This document shows positions 50,155 to 62,465 of a stretch of 64,000 nucleotides of DNA, piece by piece. This stretch comes from Providencia rustigianii DSM 4541. GTDB lineage: Bacteria > Pseudomonadota > Gammaproteobacteria > Enterobacterales > Enterobacteriaceae. Every line of letters starts with the position of its first letter. Within the stretch, counting starts at the first letter, position 1. Location: positions 291,218 through 355,217 of the forward strand of contig NZ_GG703819.1 of NCBI RefSeq assembly GCF_000156395.1, in the 5' to 3' direction. Made by a program: the position numbers and the translations under genes. The notes beneath the pieces were generated by a model that saw only the letters and a list, made by a program, of their open reading frames with translations, did not search any database and was not told the origin of the DNA.

Positions 50155-50553
50155 TTAGACTGCTTTTGTCAGCATATCAACAATAACTCGATTCGCTGGT
50201 GGGAATTCATCAGCAATTAAGTCTTCCTGATCAATCCAGCGAAATTTTTGTCCCTCTCTTCCATAAGGTTCATTCCGCCAATCAGAAACCATAAAGAAAT
50301 AGAGTGTAATAAACCTATCGTCAAATTCATGGTCAACTCGATGAAACAAACTACAATCAGTTACTATGATCCCAACTTCCTCTTCTAACTCCCGAATCAA
50401 AGCATCTTCCGGTAGCTCGCCTTGTTCTAGCTTCCCACCAGGAAACTCCCAAAAGCCTGCCATATGAGTACCTTCAGGACGTTGGGTTATAAAAATATGT
50501 TGCTGAGCAGTTCGAATAATTCCCGCTGCAATATGTAAATGTTTTTTTTCCAT
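50155..50553 (-). CDS. mutT: 8-oxo-dGTP diphosphatase MutT
   Basis: MutT removes 8-oxo-dGTP from the nucleotide pool and prevents A:T to C:G changes. The Nudix box is complete: GGKLEQGELPEDALIRELEE followed by EVGI. The N-terminal AAGIIRTAQQHIFITQRPEG matches E. coli. Length is 132 residues. It follows secA behind a strong hairpin, the conserved secM-secA-mutT order. Confidence 0.96.
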   Translation of the reverse strand: MEKKHLHIAAGIIRTAQQHIFITQRPEGTHMAGFWEFPGGKLEQGELPEDALIRELEEEVGIIVTDCSLFHRVDHEFDDRFITLYFFMVSDWRNEPYGREGQKFRWIDQEDLIADEFPPANRVIVDMLTKAV

Positions 50554-50567
50554 AATTTCTTCGTTAA

Positions 50568-50589
50568 AAAGGCGGGAATTCCCGCCTTT
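50568..50589 (-). terminator. secA-mutT intergenic terminator
   Basis: AAAGGCGGGAA and TTCCCGCCTTT form a perfect 22-bp palindrome. On the minus strand the stem runs into TTTTAACG. It probably ends most secA transcripts, with readthrough or a separate promoter for mutT. Confidence 0.85.
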
Positions 50590-50612
50590 ATTTAATAATC
50601 AATGAATCTCTA

Positions 50613-53324
50613 TTAATTCAAACGTCCATGACACTGTTTGTATTTTTTACCTGAACCACAAGGACATGGGTCATTACGACCAATCTTATTCCCTTGAGTT
50701 GCAATTTTTGCTTCAGCTTCTGTCATTAATGACTCAGTTTCAGTCGCATGACTTAAATGCTGTTTCTTAGCTAGACGTTCTGCTTCTTCACGGCGCTGTT
50801 GTTCTAATGCTTCAACTTCTTCAGGTAAGCGAACTTGCACTTTAGACAAGGTACTGATCACTTCATACTTCAGCGCTTCCAACATACTTGCAAACATACT
50901 GAAAGATTCACGTTTGTACTCTTGTTTTGGATCTTTTTGTGCATAACCACGTAAATGGATACCTTGGCGTAAATAGTCCATAGAGGCCAAATGCTCTTTC
51001 CACAATGTGTCCAGAGTTTGTAACATAACCCCTTTTTCAAAGTTACGCATAGCTTCTTCACCAACGATTTCCTCTTTACGTTGATAAATTTCAATCGCTT
51101 TTTCCATAATACGTTCACGCAGAGTTTCTTCATGTAACTCAGGCTCTTTATCTAACCACTCTTTGATTGGTAGATCGAGGTCGAAATCACTCACTAAGCG
51201 TTTATGTAGACCATCAATATCCCACATTTCTTCAAGTGATTGAGGTGGAATATAAGCATCCATTGTCGTCGACAATACATCTTCACGAATGCTATCAACT
51301 GTTTCTTTGATATCACCGCCATCCAACAATTCATTACGCTGAGAATAAATAGCACGGCGTTGGTCACTTGCAACATCATCATATTCAAGTAACTGTTTAC
51401 GAATATCAAAGTTACGACTTTCAACTTTACGTTGTGCGTTTGCGATAGCTTTAGTTACCCAAGGATGCTCAATAGCTTCACCCGGTTTCATACCCAGCTT
51501 TTTCATCATGCCAGTGACACGATCAGAAGCAAAGATACGCATTAATGCATCTTCCATGGATAAATAGAAACGTGAAGAACCCGCATCCCCTTGACGACCC
51601 GCACGACCACGTAACTGGTTATCAATACGGCGAGATTCATGGCGCTCAGTACCAATAATATGTAAACCGCCCGCAGCTAAAACTTCATCATGACGAATTT
51701 TCCAATTAGCCTTGATTTCATCAATTTGTTCTTGAGTTGGCTCTTCTAATGCCGCAACTTCTGACTGCCAGCTGCCACCTAATACAATATCAGTACCACG
51801 ACCAGCCATGTTAGTTGCGATAGTTACTGCACCAGATTGCCCCGCATTAGCAATGATATCTGCTTCCATTGAGTGGAATTTAGCATTCAAGACATTATGA
51901 GCAATTTTTGCTTTATTCAGCGCATTAGAAATCATCTCAGATTTTTCAATTGAGATAGTACCAACCAGCACCGGTTGACCTTTCGCTGTTCTTTCACGGA
52001 TATCTTCAATAATGGCTTCAAATTTATCTGCTTCTGTCATATAGACTAAATCAGGTAAATCTTTACGCACCATTGGACGGTTAGTTGGGATAACAATGGT
52101 ATCAAGCTTATAAATAGAGCTAAATTCAAATGCCTCAGTATCCGCAGTACCCGTCATACCAGCTAATTTTTCATATAAGCGGAAATAATTCTGGAATGTT
52201 ATTGAGGCAAGAGTTTGGTTCTCATTGTGGATCTCAACACCTTCTTTCGCTTCAACTGCTTGGTGTAAACCATCGGACCAACGGCGACCGTCCATTGTAC
52301 GACCAGTATGCTCATCAACAATAATGACTTGATTGTCTTTAACAATGTAGTCAACATCACGGGTGAATAATGCATGGGCACGTAAACCTGCCATGACATG
52401 GTGCATAAGCATGATATTCGATGGTGAATACAAAGATTCGCCTTCATCCATAAGACCGGCATTCACTAGTAACTCTTCAACCAAGACTAAACCACGCTCA
52501 GTGATAGTAACTTGACGAGATTTTTCATCTACGGAGAAGTGACCTTCACCTTGGAAAGTATCTGAATCTTCCTTCTCTTGACGAATTAATTTTGGAATTA
52601 ATTTATCAACTTGAGTATACAGATCCGAACTATCTTCCGCAGGACCAGAAATAATGAGTGGTGTACGAGCCTCATCAATTAAAATTGAATCCACCTCATC
52701 CACTAACGCATAGTGCAATTTGCGTTGAACTCGCTCTTCAGGGCTGAATGCCATGTTGTCACGTAAATAGTCGAAACCAAATTCGTTGTTAGTACCATAA
52801 GTAATATCTGCCGCATATGCTTGACGTTTCGCTGGCGCAGCCATACCGGATAAATTGATACCAACTGTTAAGCCTAAGAATTCAAATAGTGGACGGTTAT
52901 TTTCAGCATCACGTTTTGCCAAATAATCGTTCACGGTAACAACGTGAACGCCCTTACCAGATAACGCATTCACATATGCCGGTAATGTAGCCGTTAATGT
53001 TTTACCTTCACCTGTACGCATCTCTGCGATACAACGCTCATTAAGCACCATACCACCAATTAATTGGACGTCGAAATGGCGCATCCCGAATACACGTTTA
53101 CTGGCTTCACGCACAGTAGCAAATGCTTCAGGAATAATATTTTCAATGCTTTCACCTTGCTTAATACGCTCACGAAATTCTGTTGTTTTTGCTTTTAGTT
53201 CTTCGTCAGATAGTTTTTCAAACTCAGGCTCTAGACGGTTAATTTTTTCTACTTCTTTGCGTAAACGACGCAGTGTACGCTCATTACGGCTACCAAATAC
53301 TTTGGTTAATAATTTAGTTAACAT
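50613..53324 (-). CDS. secA: Preprotein translocase ATPase SecA
   Basis: SecA drives proteins through SecYEG. Walker A is [20 protein letters not shown] and Walker B is in [16 protein letters not shown]. The second nucleotide-binding domain has [13 protein letters not shown] and [17 protein letters not shown]. The zinc/SecB-binding tail [14 protein letters not shown] is complete. Length is 903 residues (E. coli 901). Translation is expected to be controlled by SecM, encoded 99 bp upstream. Confidence 0.98.
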   Translation of the reverse strand: MLTKLLTKVFGSRNERTLRRLRKEVEKINRLEPEFEKLSDEELKAKTTEFRERIKQGESIENIIPEAFATVREASKRVFGMRHFDVQLIGGMVLNERCIAEMRTGEGKTLTATLPAYVNALSGKGVHVVTVNDYLAKRDAENNRPLFEFLGLTVGINLSGMAAPAKRQAYAADITYGTNNEFGFDYLRDNMAFSPEERVQRKLHYALVDEVDSILIDEARTPLIISGPAEDSSDLYTQVDKLIPKLIRQEKEDSDTFQGEGHFSVDEKSRQVTITERGLVLVEELLVNAGLMDEGESLYSPSNIMLMHHVMAGLRAHALFTRDVDYIVKDNQVIIVDEHTGRTMDGRRWSDGLHQAVEAKEGVEIHNENQTLASITFQNYFRLYEKLAGMTGTADTEAFEFSSIYKLDTIVIPTNRPMVRKDLPDLVYMTEADKFEAIIEDIRERTAKGQPVLVGTISIEKSEMISNALNKAKIAHNVLNAKFHSMEADIIANAGQSGAVTIATNMAGRGTDIVLGGSWQSEVAALEEPTQEQIDEIKANWKIRHDEVLAAGGLHIIGTERHESRRIDNQLRGRAGRQGDAGSSRFYLSMEDALMRIFASDRVTGMMKKLGMKPGEAIEHPWVTKAIANAQRKVESRNFDIRKQLLEYDDVASDQRRAIYSQRNELLDGGDIKETVDSIREDVLSTTMDAYIPPQSLEEMWDIDGLHKRLVSDFDLDLPIKEWLDKEPELHEETLRERIMEKAIEIYQRKEEIVGEEAMRNFEKGVMLQTLDTLWKEHLASMDYLRQGIHLRGYAQKDPKQEYKRESFSMFASMLEALKYEVISTLSKVQVRLPEEVEALEQQRREEAERLAKKQHLSHATETESLMTEAEAKIATQGNKIGRNDPCPCGSGKKYKQCHGRLN

Positions 53325-53423
53325 ATTTTTTCTCAGGTAAATCAGTTAATTATTAGAATAAATTCGTGATAAAAAACAATAGCATCCCACCATAAAGTAT
53401 GGAGATACAATCGTTAAATAGGC
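53325..53423 (-). promoter_or_regulatory. secM-secA regulatory spacer
   Basis: In E. coli, a stalled ribosome on secM opens a hairpin that hides the secA ribosome site. Here the secA start has only a weak GAG-type site, and the spacer contains a short CCATA/TATGG stem near 53390-53403. I could not identify by eye a long stem that hides the start. Confidence 0.5.
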
Positions 53424-53951
53424 TTAAGCGCAGAGAGGACCGGCTCTAATCCCATGAACCTGAGCAACCCAAATTGCAGGTTGATAGACCGTAAAGGTTG
53501 GATAGATATGATGGCTACTCTGTAGGCTTGCCACATCTCGTTGAAGTGAACGTTGTGCCAGCATGGCGTACAACGTATCAATCATTAACTGTGGTGCAAA
53601 ATGCTGCTCTTTTGGCAGCACTCTTTTACCGGTATCCTCATCTTCATTGGTTGAAAATGCAAAAGTCAGTTGCCGGATAACATTACGAACAGCATGCTGC
53701 TGCCAATAGTTAACCGAATAGGAAGATGAAGATGAAGAACGTTGAGAACTCTGTTGGGCAAACAAGTTATCGAAAGCATTTACAGCCTGGCTTTGGCGAT
53801 TAACTGGTGTAGAGTTAATTTGAGTTTGTTGGGATTGGGACAAGGCATTTAGAATTGTAGGCAAGCCGACACCCGTAGCCACAACACCTAATAATAGGTG
53901 GGACCAAAAGTATCTTCTACCTAAATGTCGCCAAAAATTTAAAATACCCAT
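53424..53951 (-). CDS. secM: Secretion monitor SecM
   Basis: SecM is a secreted regulatory peptide whose translation arrests when export is slow, which raises secA translation. It begins GILNFWRHLGRRYFWSHLLL, as in E. coli, with a signal peptide. The C-terminal arrest peptide reads YQPAIWVAQVHGIRAGP and is followed by only three residues (LCA) before the stop. Relative to E. coli's FSTPVWISQAQGIRAGP, Phe150 is Tyr and Ile156 is Val; Trp155, Gln158 and GIRAGP are kept. ATG 53951 (175 residues) has AAGAG upstream; an in-frame TTG precedes it. Confidence 0.94.
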   Translation of the reverse strand: MGILNFWRHLGRRYFWSHLLLGVVATGVGLPTILNALSQSQQTQINSTPVNRQSQAVNAFDNLFAQQSSQRSSSSSSYSVNYWQQHAVRNVIRQLTFAFSTNEDEDTGKRVLPKEQHFAPQLMIDTLYAMLAQRSLQRDVASLQSSHHIYPTFTVYQPAIWVAQVHGIRAGPLCA

Positions 53952-54041
53952 CAAACTCTTATATAATCTGTATATTGAAGTATTATTGCTTCTCAGTTAT
54001 GTTCCCACACCTTTGGCTATAGCGAAAAATGAGAGTTCACA

Positions 54042-54563
54042 ATGAGAGATAGTCATCCACAACCGCTTTTTAATGTACTCGAAGAGTCGTTGTCAAAAAC
54101 ATCCAATACATTGCAAACTATTCAGCGGAATGCAAAAGCGATTCTCAAACTGAACCAAGTTGTAAAAAATTTGCTACCAGCAGAAATAAAGCCTATGTGC
54201 CGTGTGGCAAACTATCGCAATAATATTATGGTTCTCGAAGTGGCTAACGCCAGTTGGATGACCCGTCTTAATTATGAAAAATTAAATCTTCTTTCCGCAT
54301 TAAGAACTTCCATTCTACCATCTTTATCGTCTATCGACATCAGAATCAATCCCGATCTTATACGAAAAACTAAGCAAAATAGCTCACTGAATAAGCAATC
54401 AGTTTTAACTAAGACAAATCGTAATCAAAGACAGATAAGTGTACAGACAGCAGAACAACTATTGAAATTGGCTGAAAGAAGCCCAAAAGGATTAAAGGAG
54501 AGATTCGAGCGGCTGGCTGCATTAGCCGGAGAGGGTACTAATGCAACCAACAGAAAAGGCTAA
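54042..54563 (+). CDS. DUF721 / DciA-like protein
   Basis: The 173-residue protein has the DUF721 (DciA) N-terminal domain: LLPAEIKPMCRVANYRNNIM, then VLEVANASWMTRLNYEKLNLLSAL (about residues 50-90). A basic, probably disordered linker and a C-terminal helix (AEQLLKLAERSPKGLKERFE) follow. DciA is the ancestral loader of the replicative helicase in bacteria lacking DnaC. In Enterobacterales a DUF721 gene next to secM is common and its role is unsettled. It diverges from secM and converges on lpxC. Confidence 0.85.
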   Translation: MRDSHPQPLFNVLEESLSKTSNTLQTIQRNAKAILKLNQVVKNLLPAEIKPMCRVANYRNNIMVLEVANASWMTRLNYEKLNLLSALRTSILPSLSSIDIRINPDLIRKTKQNSSLNKQSVLTKTNRNQRQISVQTAEQLLKLAERSPKGLKERFERLAALAGEGTNATNRKG

Positions 54564-54591
54564 ACCTGAGTATTACAATTCAGAAATAGCA

Positions 54592-55580
<989 letters not shown>

Positions 55581-55624
55581 AAAATTTTAGCACAAAAAGC
55601 GGAAAAACCAATTAAATTAAAAAA

Positions 55625-56782
55625 TTAATCAGCCTGTTTACGCAAGAACGCTGGAATATCTAAATAATCCGGTTCTTTGTTTGTCTGCGTATTTTGGTCA
55701 TTAACTGCTTTTGCAGCTGGTTTTTCTTCATTTAATGAAGACATGCTATTTTGCATTTGCTGATAGCGCTGCTCCATTGAAGCTTGCTGAGACATTTTAT
55801 TACTGACCAATGTGATTTCTGGACGTTTATCCATACCAATACCGGTAGCAACAACTGTTACACGCAGCTCTTCATGCATTTCTGGGTCTAAAGAAGTACC
55901 AATTACGACCGTTGCATTATCAGATGCAAATGCACGGATGGTATTACCCACAGTTTCGAATTCATCCAGACGCAGGTCAAAACCAGCCGTGATGTTAACC
56001 AGCACACCACGCGCGCCAGACAAGTCGATATCTTCCAGAAGTGGACTAGAAATTGCCATTTCTGCCGCTTCTTCAGCTCGATCTTCTCCACGTGCAACAC
56101 CGGAGCCCATCATCGCGTAACCCATTTCTGACATCACAGTACGCACGTCAGCAAAGTCCACGTTCATTAAACCTGGGCGAGTAATCAGCTCTGCGATACC
56201 CTGAACTGCACCTTTTAATACGTCATTTGCCGCACCAAAAGCATCCAGTAAAGAGATACCTCGACCAAGAACTTTTAATAATTTGTCATTCGGAATAGTA
56301 ATCAATGAGTCAACATGCTTAGATAACTCAGTGATACCCGCTTCAGCGAATGCCATGCGTTTTTTGCCTTCAAAATTGAATGGCTTAGTCACGACAGCAA
56401 CTGTCAGGATACCTAATTCTTTAGCAACTTCAGCAACAACTGGCGCTGCTCCGGTACCTGTACCACCGCCCATACCAGCGGCGATAAAGACCATGTCTGC
56501 TCCATCAAGAGCATTGCGTAATGCTTCACGGTCTTCTTCAGCAGCATTGCGACCCACTTCTGGGTTTGCACCCGCACCCAGACCTTTAGTAATACCGGTC
56601 CCGATTTGGATAGTTTGTCCTACTGCGGTTTTACGCAGAGCTTGTGCGTCTGTATTCACAGCAAAGAATTCAACGCCTTCAATTCGCTCGCGTACCATGT
56701 GTTCAACGGCATTTCCGCCGCCGCCGCCAACGCCGATGACCTTAATCACCGCATCATTGGTTAGCTCCATTGGTTCAAACAT
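55625..56782 (-). CDS. ftsZ: Cell division GTPase FtsZ
   Basis: FtsZ forms the Z-ring. The tubulin signature is [16 protein letters not shown]. The N-terminal [16 protein letters not shown] and the T7 loop [15 protein letters not shown] are intact. The C-terminal tail [14 protein letters not shown] is the conserved peptide that binds FtsA and ZipA. Length is 385 residues. It follows ftsA by 56 bp. Confidence 0.98.
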   Translation of the reverse strand: MFEPMELTNDAVIKVIGVGGGGGNAVEHMVRERIEGVEFFAVNTDAQALRKTAVGQTIQIGTGITKGLGAGANPEVGRNAAEEDREALRNALDGADMVFIAAGMGGGTGTGAAPVVAEVAKELGILTVAVVTKPFNFEGKKRMAFAEAGITELSKHVDSLITIPNDKLLKVLGRGISLLDAFGAANDVLKGAVQGIAELITRPGLMNVDFADVRTVMSEMGYAMMGSGVARGEDRAEEAAEMAISSPLLEDIDLSGARGVLVNITAGFDLRLDEFETVGNTIRAFASDNATVVIGTSLDPEMHEELRVTVVATGIGMDKRPEITLVSNKMSQQASMEQRYQQMQNSMSSLNEEKPAAKAVNDQNTQTNKEPDYLDIPAFLRKQAD

Positions 56783-56838
56783 AATGTCTCTCCGTTTTGT
56801 GCTTAAATCGAAGCTAATAATATGCTTCTAAATAAAAA

Positions 56839-58095
56839 TTAAAATTCTTTTCTCAACCAGCTGGTTAGCTTACTAAACCACCCGCTAACTGAAGCACGTT
56901 TTTCCGTTTCGGTATCATCGCCAAGATGGCTTTCTTTACCGTAATGCAGGAGCCCTACAGCAGTGGAGTAGTACGGCTCCTGAGCATAATCCGTTAATCC
57001 TGTTATATTAAGTGGTGTACCAATTCTTACCTGCGTATGGAACACTTTTTGAGCACATTCGACGAGGCCATCAATTTGAGCCGCACCACCAGTCAGGACA
57101 ATACCTGCGGCTAAGTGGTGTTTGACACCTTGTAAGCGTAACTGTTCCTGTAAATTTAAAATTTCTTCATTTACTAAATTTAACAGCTCAGTATACCGCG
57201 GCTCAATGACTTCTGCTAAGGTTTGGCGTTGCAAACTTCTTGGCGGACGCCCCCCTACACTTGGCACTTCAACCGTCTCATCTTTACTAACAATAGAGCC
57301 GACCGCACAACCATGGCGTATTTTAATCGCTTCTGCATCTGTTGGTGGTGTACCAAAGGCATACGCGATATCACTCGTGACCACATTACCCGCATAAGGG
57401 ATAACTTTAGTATGTCGTAATGCACCACCAGTATAGACTGCCATATCCATCGTGCCGCCACCGATATCAACGACACACACACCTAATTCACGTTCATCTT
57501 CAGTAAGTACGCTGTAACTTGCGGCGAGACCAGCAAAAATAAGCTGATCAACTTTTAACCCACAACGCTCTACAGCCTTCACAATGTTCTTCGCCATATC
57601 ATTATGGCAAGTAATTAAATGCACTTTAGCTTGCATCCGAACACCCGATAGACCCACTGGATTTTTAATACCTTCTTGGTAGTCAATCGCGAATTCTTGC
57701 GGAATCACATGCAGAATTCGATGTTCGTCTTTAACTCTGACTGATTTAGCCGTGTGAACCACACTGTCCACATCTTCTTGAGTCACTTCTTCTTCTGAAA
57801 TTGGCACCATACCAATTTCATTTTGACAGCTTACATGCTTACCTGATAATGCAAGGTAAACAGAGGAAATCTGGCAATCAGCCATTAATTCAGCTTGATC
57901 GATCGTTCTCTGGACGCATTTAACGACGGATTCAAGATCGTTAACGCCACCTTTGTCCATTCCACGAGATGGACAGCTTCCCACCCCAATAATATTAACC
58001 ATACCATCGGGCAGAATTTCGCCTACCAGGGCTGATACCTTGGAAGTTCCAATTTCAAGGCCTACCACTAATTTTCTGTCCGTTGCTTTAATCAT
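56839..58095 (-). CDS. ftsA: Cell division actin-like protein FtsA
   Basis: FtsA tethers FtsZ to the membrane. The phosphate-1 region is LVVGLEIGTSKVSALVGE; ICVVDIGGGTMDMAVYT-like (VCVVDIGGGTMDMAVYTGG) is phosphate-2. The C-terminal amphipathic helix FSKLTSWLRKEF is the membrane anchor. Length is 418 residues, near E. coli's 420. Confidence 0.97.
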   Translation of the reverse strand: MIKATDRKLVVGLEIGTSKVSALVGEILPDGMVNIIGVGSCPSRGMDKGGVNDLESVVKCVQRTIDQAELMADCQISSVYLALSGKHVSCQNEIGMVPISEEEVTQEDVDSVVHTAKSVRVKDEHRILHVIPQEFAIDYQEGIKNPVGLSGVRMQAKVHLITCHNDMAKNIVKAVERCGLKVDQLIFAGLAASYSVLTEDERELGVCVVDIGGGTMDMAVYTGGALRHTKVIPYAGNVVTSDIAYAFGTPPTDAEAIKIRHGCAVGSIVSKDETVEVPSVGGRPPRSLQRQTLAEVIEPRYTELLNLVNEEILNLQEQLRLQGVKHHLAAGIVLTGGAAQIDGLVECAQKVFHTQVRIGTPLNITGLTDYAQEPYYSTAVGLLHYGKESHLGDDTETEKRASVSGWFSKLTSWLRKEF

Positions 58096-58139
58096 TTGCT
58101 TCTGCCTATCTGCCTAATTTGAGTTATTAGCAATCTGCC

Positions 58140-58946
58140 CTATTGGAAACCCTGTGGAGCATCGACTAAAACGGGAGCCCATCCTACCGCGGCACCACTG
58201 GTATAACGCAAGTCGACATAATCGACGCGTTTATCCGTTGTTTGCTGTAAAAGCGGATAAAGTTCAAGAAAACGATTTAACCGCTCTAATACATCCTTTT
58301 TACCTAGCTCTACTCGTACATCATTATCTAAAATAATCTGCCATGCATGGCGCGCTGTCATAGAAATGGATTTTAGTTTCAAGTTATTTTTCGCCAAAAT
58401 ATCCTTTAAGACAGTAAATTCTTTTAAAACCTCACCCTGACTACCCTGTGGACCATACAGCATCACATAATCGCCTTTTCCATTTTGGCTAGCAGGAAGG
58501 CTAAATACCCGACCTTCCTTATCTACCATGCTTTGGTCATTCCATCGGGCAAAAGGCTTATATTCTACAATATGAATTTTCAGTTCATCAGGCCATTGTT
58601 TACGTACAGTCACCTGACGGATCCAAGGCATCATACTAATTTGATTCTGGATGGCATTGACGTCTACCGTCATAAATGTTCCTGGTTGCCCAAGGGATAA
58701 AATCGCCTTCCGAACATCATCATTAGTGGTATAAGCTCGCTCTCCCGTTAAGACTAACTTTGACATCGGCAGCCTATCGGCATCTTTCATCCAAGTCATC
58801 ACGGTCCAACCACTCCAAATGATTGTGCCTACAACCATTAGGAAGAAAATCAACCCACCTAAAAACGCACCATTACTCGGTCTAGAGCCTGGATCTTCGT
58901 CTTTATCGTCATTATGATGCCTAACGTTTAACGCTGCCTGTGACAT
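58140..58946 (-). CDS. ftsQ: Cell division protein FtsQ
   Basis: FtsQ joins the FtsBL subcomplex in the divisome. A short cytoplasmic tail precedes one transmembrane helix (about 28-50, [20 protein letters not shown]). The periplasmic POTRA domain begins [20 protein letters not shown], followed by the beta domain. Length is 268 residues. It starts 1 bp after ddlB. Confidence 0.96.
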   Translation of the reverse strand: MSQAALNVRHHNDDKDEDPGSRPSNGAFLGGLIFFLMVVGTIIWSGWTVMTWMKDADRLPMSKLVLTGERAYTTNDDVRKAILSLGQPGTFMTVDVNAIQNQISMMPWIRQVTVRKQWPDELKIHIVEYKPFARWNDQSMVDKEGRVFSLPASQNGKGDYVMLYGPQGSQGEVLKEFTVLKDILAKNNLKLKSISMTARHAWQIILDNDVRVELGKKDVLERLNRFLELYPLLQQTTDKRVDYVDLRYTSGAAVGWAPVLVDAPQGFQ

Positions 58947-58947
58947 A

Positions 58948-59868
58948 TCAACTAGCCAATTCCAAAATACGCGCCACTAATTGTGAAAAATCTAAGCCGG
59001 CCTGACGTGCTGCCATCGGAACCAGACTATGACTGGTCATTCCCGGCGAAGTATTCACCTCAAGCAAATAGAATTTACCATCGCTATCTTGCATCACATC
59101 TACACGACCCCAGCCACGGCAACCTACGGCTTGATAAGCTTGCATTGCGATATCTGCAAGTTCAGCTTCGCGCTGAGAATCTAATCCGCTAGGGCAAAAA
59201 TATTGTGTTTCATCCGACAAATATTTCGCTTCATAGTCATAAAACACGCCCGGAGGTTGAATTCGGATTGAAGGCAATACGTTATCGCCCAGCACCGCAA
59301 CCGTGTATTCAGGACCGCTTAACCACTTTTCAATCAATAATGTATCATCAAAACGAAACGCTAATTCGATAGCTTCTGGTAAAGCATCCAAAGAATCAAC
59401 TTTACTCATTCCAACACTAGAACCTTCCAAGCTTGGTTTGACGATCAATGGTAGCCCAAGATGCTTAACCTGCTGAGCTAACTGCTCTTTTTTAATATTA
59501 GTATATTTCTGCCTATTAAGTGAAATATATGGAGAAACACTTAGCCCTGCACCTTGCCATAATTGTTTTGTTCGCAGTTTATCCATACTCAGTGCGGATG
59601 CCATCACCCCACTTCCAGTATAAGGAAGACCAAGAAATTCAAGCATTCCTTGAATTGTCCCATCTTCTCCACCACGACCATGTAATGCGATAAACACTTT
59701 ATCAAAACCAGCGTCTTTCAACGTCACAACAGGAAAATTTTGAGTATCAATCGGGTGTGCATCAATACCAGCTTGGCGTAACCCAGCCAATACGGCATTT
59801 CCTGACTGAAGTGAAACCTCACGTTCAGCAGATGTTCCACCTAATAGAACAGCAACTTTCTCTGTCAT
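58948..59868 (-). CDS. ddlB: D-alanine--D-alanine ligase B
   Basis: Ddl makes the D-Ala-D-Ala dipeptide for peptidoglycan. It is an ATP-grasp enzyme: [16 protein letters not shown] near the start, [14 protein letters not shown], and the C-terminal metal/ATP segment [18 protein letters not shown]. Length is 306 residues, as in E. coli DdlB. It lies 2 bp after murC, so the two are translationally close. Confidence 0.97.
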   Translation of the reverse strand: MTEKVAVLLGGTSAEREVSLQSGNAVLAGLRQAGIDAHPIDTQNFPVVTLKDAGFDKVFIALHGRGGEDGTIQGMLEFLGLPYTGSGVMASALSMDKLRTKQLWQGAGLSVSPYISLNRQKYTNIKKEQLAQQVKHLGLPLIVKPSLEGSSVGMSKVDSLDALPEAIELAFRFDDTLLIEKWLSGPEYTVAVLGDNVLPSIRIQPPGVFYDYEAKYLSDETQYFCPSGLDSQREAELADIAMQAYQAVGCRGWGRVDVMQDSDGKFYLLEVNTSPGMTSHSLVPMAARQAGLDFSQLVARILELAS

Positions 59869-59870
59869 AC

Positions 59871-61334
59871 TTATTCCTCAACCATCGGGGGCTGTAACTT
59901 AGTTTCAGCAAGGCTTTTGGCTATTTTACCAATATTTCCTGCGCCTTGAACTAAAATTAAGTCGTTACCATCAAGAACTTGTGCCAGCATATGTGAAACT
60001 TGCTCTGGTTCAGCCACAAAAATTGGGTCAACTTGCCCACGGCTACGGATAGTTCGACATAATGAGCGGCTATCTGCGCCAGGAACTGGCTTTTCGCCTG
60101 CCGAATAAACTTCTAACATGAGCAACACATCAACCTGCCCAAGTACGTTTGCAAAGTCATCATATAAATCACGCGTACGTGTATATCTATGTGGCTGGAA
60201 AATCATCACAATGCGCTTGTCGGGCCATCCAGCTCTTGCCGCTTTAATCGTCGCATCGACTTCTGTTGGATGATGACCATAATCATCCACCAACATCACT
60301 TCACCCTCTTTACCATTCACGTTGCGTAAAGCGTAATTGCCTAAGAAGTCAAAACGGCGACCAGTGCCTTGAAATTCAACTAGAGCAGATAGAATATGTA
60401 AGTCGTCAATTCCTTCTTCCGTTGCCACGGCAACCGCTGCAGTCGCATTCAACGCATTATGGCGGCCAGGTGCATTCAGAACAACGGTTAGCTCAGGCAT
60501 ACCTTCACGTGCAATGGTGAAGAAACCTTGATTACCTTTTTGTGTGTATTTCGTAATACGAACATCAGCATCTTCACTAAAACCATAGGTCGTAATGTAG
60601 CGACCAATTTTAGGTAATAATGAACGGATTACTGGATCATCAATACACATTACTGCACGGCCATAAAATGGCAGATTATGTAAGAAGTTGATGAAAGTAT
60701 CTGTCAGGTTTTCGAAATTTCCCTGATAGGTATCCATATGGTCAGCTTCAATATTCGTAACGACTGCGACTAATGGTTGCAAATGCAAGAATGACGCATC
60801 GCTTTCATCTGCTTCTGCAATCAGATAGCGGCTGCTACCTAAACGCGCATGTGTACCCGCCGATTTAACTAATCCACCATTCACAAATGTTGGGTCTAAA
60901 CCTGCTTGAGCATAGATCCCAGAAATCATTGCCGTTGTCGTCGTTTTCCCATGAGTTCCTGCAACTGCGATACCATGGCGATAACGCATTAACTCAGCCA
61001 ACATTTCTGCACGACGAATAACCGGAATACGCAATTCTTTCGCAGCTTGAATTTCAGGGTTATCCATAGAAATGGCAGTGGAGACAACCACGACACTAGC
61101 ATTTTCAACATTTTCAGGGCGATGGTTAAAATAGATTGTCGCCCCAAGCGCAGTAAGCTGTTGAGTAACAGGGTTCGGCGCTAAATCCGAACCACTAATT
61201 TCATAACCTTCGTTAGCCAACACTTCAGCGATACCACCCATGCCAGCACCACCGATGCCAACAAAATGAATGTGCCGAACTCTTCTCATTTCTGGCACTG
61301 ATGTTCTTAATTTCGCTAATTGCTGTGTATTCAC
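59871..61334 (-). CDS. murC: UDP-MurNAc--L-alanine ligase MurC
   Basis: MurC adds L-Ala to UDP-MurNAc. Mur-ligase motifs are [20 protein letters not shown], the P-loop [20 protein letters not shown] and the C-terminal [19 protein letters not shown]. Length is 487 residues, against 491 in E. coli. It follows murG by 54 bp in the dcw cluster. Confidence 0.97.
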   Translation of the reverse strand: MNTQQLAKLRTSVPEMRRVRHIHFVGIGGAGMGGIAEVLANEGYEISGSDLAPNPVTQQLTALGATIYFNHRPENVENASVVVVSTAISMDNPEIQAAKELRIPVIRRAEMLAELMRYRHGIAVAGTHGKTTTTAMISGIYAQAGLDPTFVNGGLVKSAGTHARLGSSRYLIAEADESDASFLHLQPLVAVVTNIEADHMDTYQGNFENLTDTFINFLHNLPFYGRAVMCIDDPVIRSLLPKIGRYITTYGFSEDADVRITKYTQKGNQGFFTIAREGMPELTVVLNAPGRHNALNATAAVAVATEEGIDDLHILSALVEFQGTGRRFDFLGNYALRNVNGKEGEVMLVDDYGHHPTEVDATIKAARAGWPDKRIVMIFQPHRYTRTRDLYDDFANVLGQVDVLLMLEVYSAGEKPVPGADSRSLCRTIRSRGQVDPIFVAEPEQVSHMLAQVLDGNDLILVQGAGNIGKIAKSLAETKLQPPMVEE

Positions 61335-61388
61335 TGTATTTCCGCTTCTCTATAAATTCTGTCTAAATTTCACTGCCGAGATTTGCTA

Positions 61389-62465
61389 TTATTTTTTAGC
61401 GACTTCGCAGATTACCGCTGCGACACGTTCTGTTGCGTCTGTGATCGCGCAACCATAGGCTTTTTCAGCCATCACTAATAATTCAGCTCTGTCCCACTGG
61501 TCGAGTAACTCGGCAACAGCATCAGGGGTAAATTGTGGCTGCTCAATAATCTTTGCAGCCCCAGCTTGTTCTAGTGGTAACGCATTCCAATATTGCTGGC
61601 GGTCTTTGTGCTGGAAAGGGACAAAAATCGCAGGTAAGCCAGCAGCAGCGACCTCGCTAACGGTTAATGCACCTGAGCGGCAAACAACAATATCAGCCCA
61701 TGCGTAAGCTTGCGCCATATCATCAATAAATTCAGTCACTTTAAACTCAGAATTGACTGAATTTTTCAAGCAACCATTATACAGTGCTTCTGTCGATTCC
61801 TTACCGCCTTTTCCCGCCTGATGCCAGATATTTAACTGTTTGGTTACTTTTCCAGCAACCACAGGCATGACTTGATTCAAAATACGAGCGCCTTGACTCC
61901 CTCCTACAACCAGAACGCGTATAGCGCCTTCTCGCCCTGTAAGGCGAGTTTGCGGTGCAGGAAGAGCTAAGACATCTTCACGTACTGGGTTTCCAACCAC
62001 GGGCGCATTAGGGAATGCGCCAGGAAATGCTTGTAATACTTTTGTTGCAATTTTGGATAACCATTTATTGGTTAATCCTGCAATCCCATTCTGTTCATGG
62101 AGAACAACAGGAACACCGCATTGCCATGCAGCAATTCCTCCTGGTCCGGAAACATAGCCGCCCATACCTAAAACTGCATCAGGTTGATAGCGTTTAATGA
62201 TCGTTTTCGCTTGGCGGATAGCTTTATAAATACGCCAAGGTGCTCCAATCAATGCACCTAAACCTTTACCTCTTAAACCAGAGATTTGAATAAATTCGAT
62301 ATCGATACCATGTTTAGGGACTAAAGTTGCTTCCATTCGATCCGCAGTTCCCAACCAGCGAATTTCCCAACCTTGAGCCTGCAAATAGTGTGCTACAGCT
62401 AAACCAGGGAAAACATGTCCCCCAGTCCCACCAGCCATAACGAGTAATTTTTTTGCCTGACTCAT
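61389..62465 (-). CDS. murG: UDP-GlcNAc:lipid I transferase MurG
   Basis: MurG converts lipid I to lipid II at the inner face of the membrane. G-loops are [20 protein letters not shown] and [17 protein letters not shown]; the donor-binding segment is [14 protein letters not shown], with [21 protein letters not shown]-terminally. Length is 358 residues. Its ATG overlaps the ftsW stop by 4 bp. Confidence 0.97.
   Translation of the reverse strand: MSQAKKLLVMAGGTGGHVFPGLAVAHYLQAQGWEIRWLGTADRMEATLVPKHGIDIEFIQISGLRGKGLGALIGAPWRIYKAIRQAKTIIKRYQPDAVLGMGGYVSGPGGIAAWQCGVPVVLHEQNGIAGLTNKWLSKIATKVLQAFPGAFPNAPVVGNPVREDVLALPAPQTRLTGREGAIRVLVVGGSQGARILNQVMPVVAGKVTKQLNIWHQAGKGGKESTEALYNGCLKNSVNSEFKVTEFIDDMAQAYAWADIVVCRSGALTVSEVAAAGLPAIFVPFQHKDRQQYWNALPLEQAGAAKIIEQPQFTPDAVAELLDQWDRAELLVMAEKAYGCAITDATERVAAVICEVAKK

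Noticed and set aside
56283-56831. 182-codon plus-strand frame opposite ftsZ
   Set aside because: Antisense to the most conserved part of ftsZ, with Pro/Ala/Ser-rich shadow composition.
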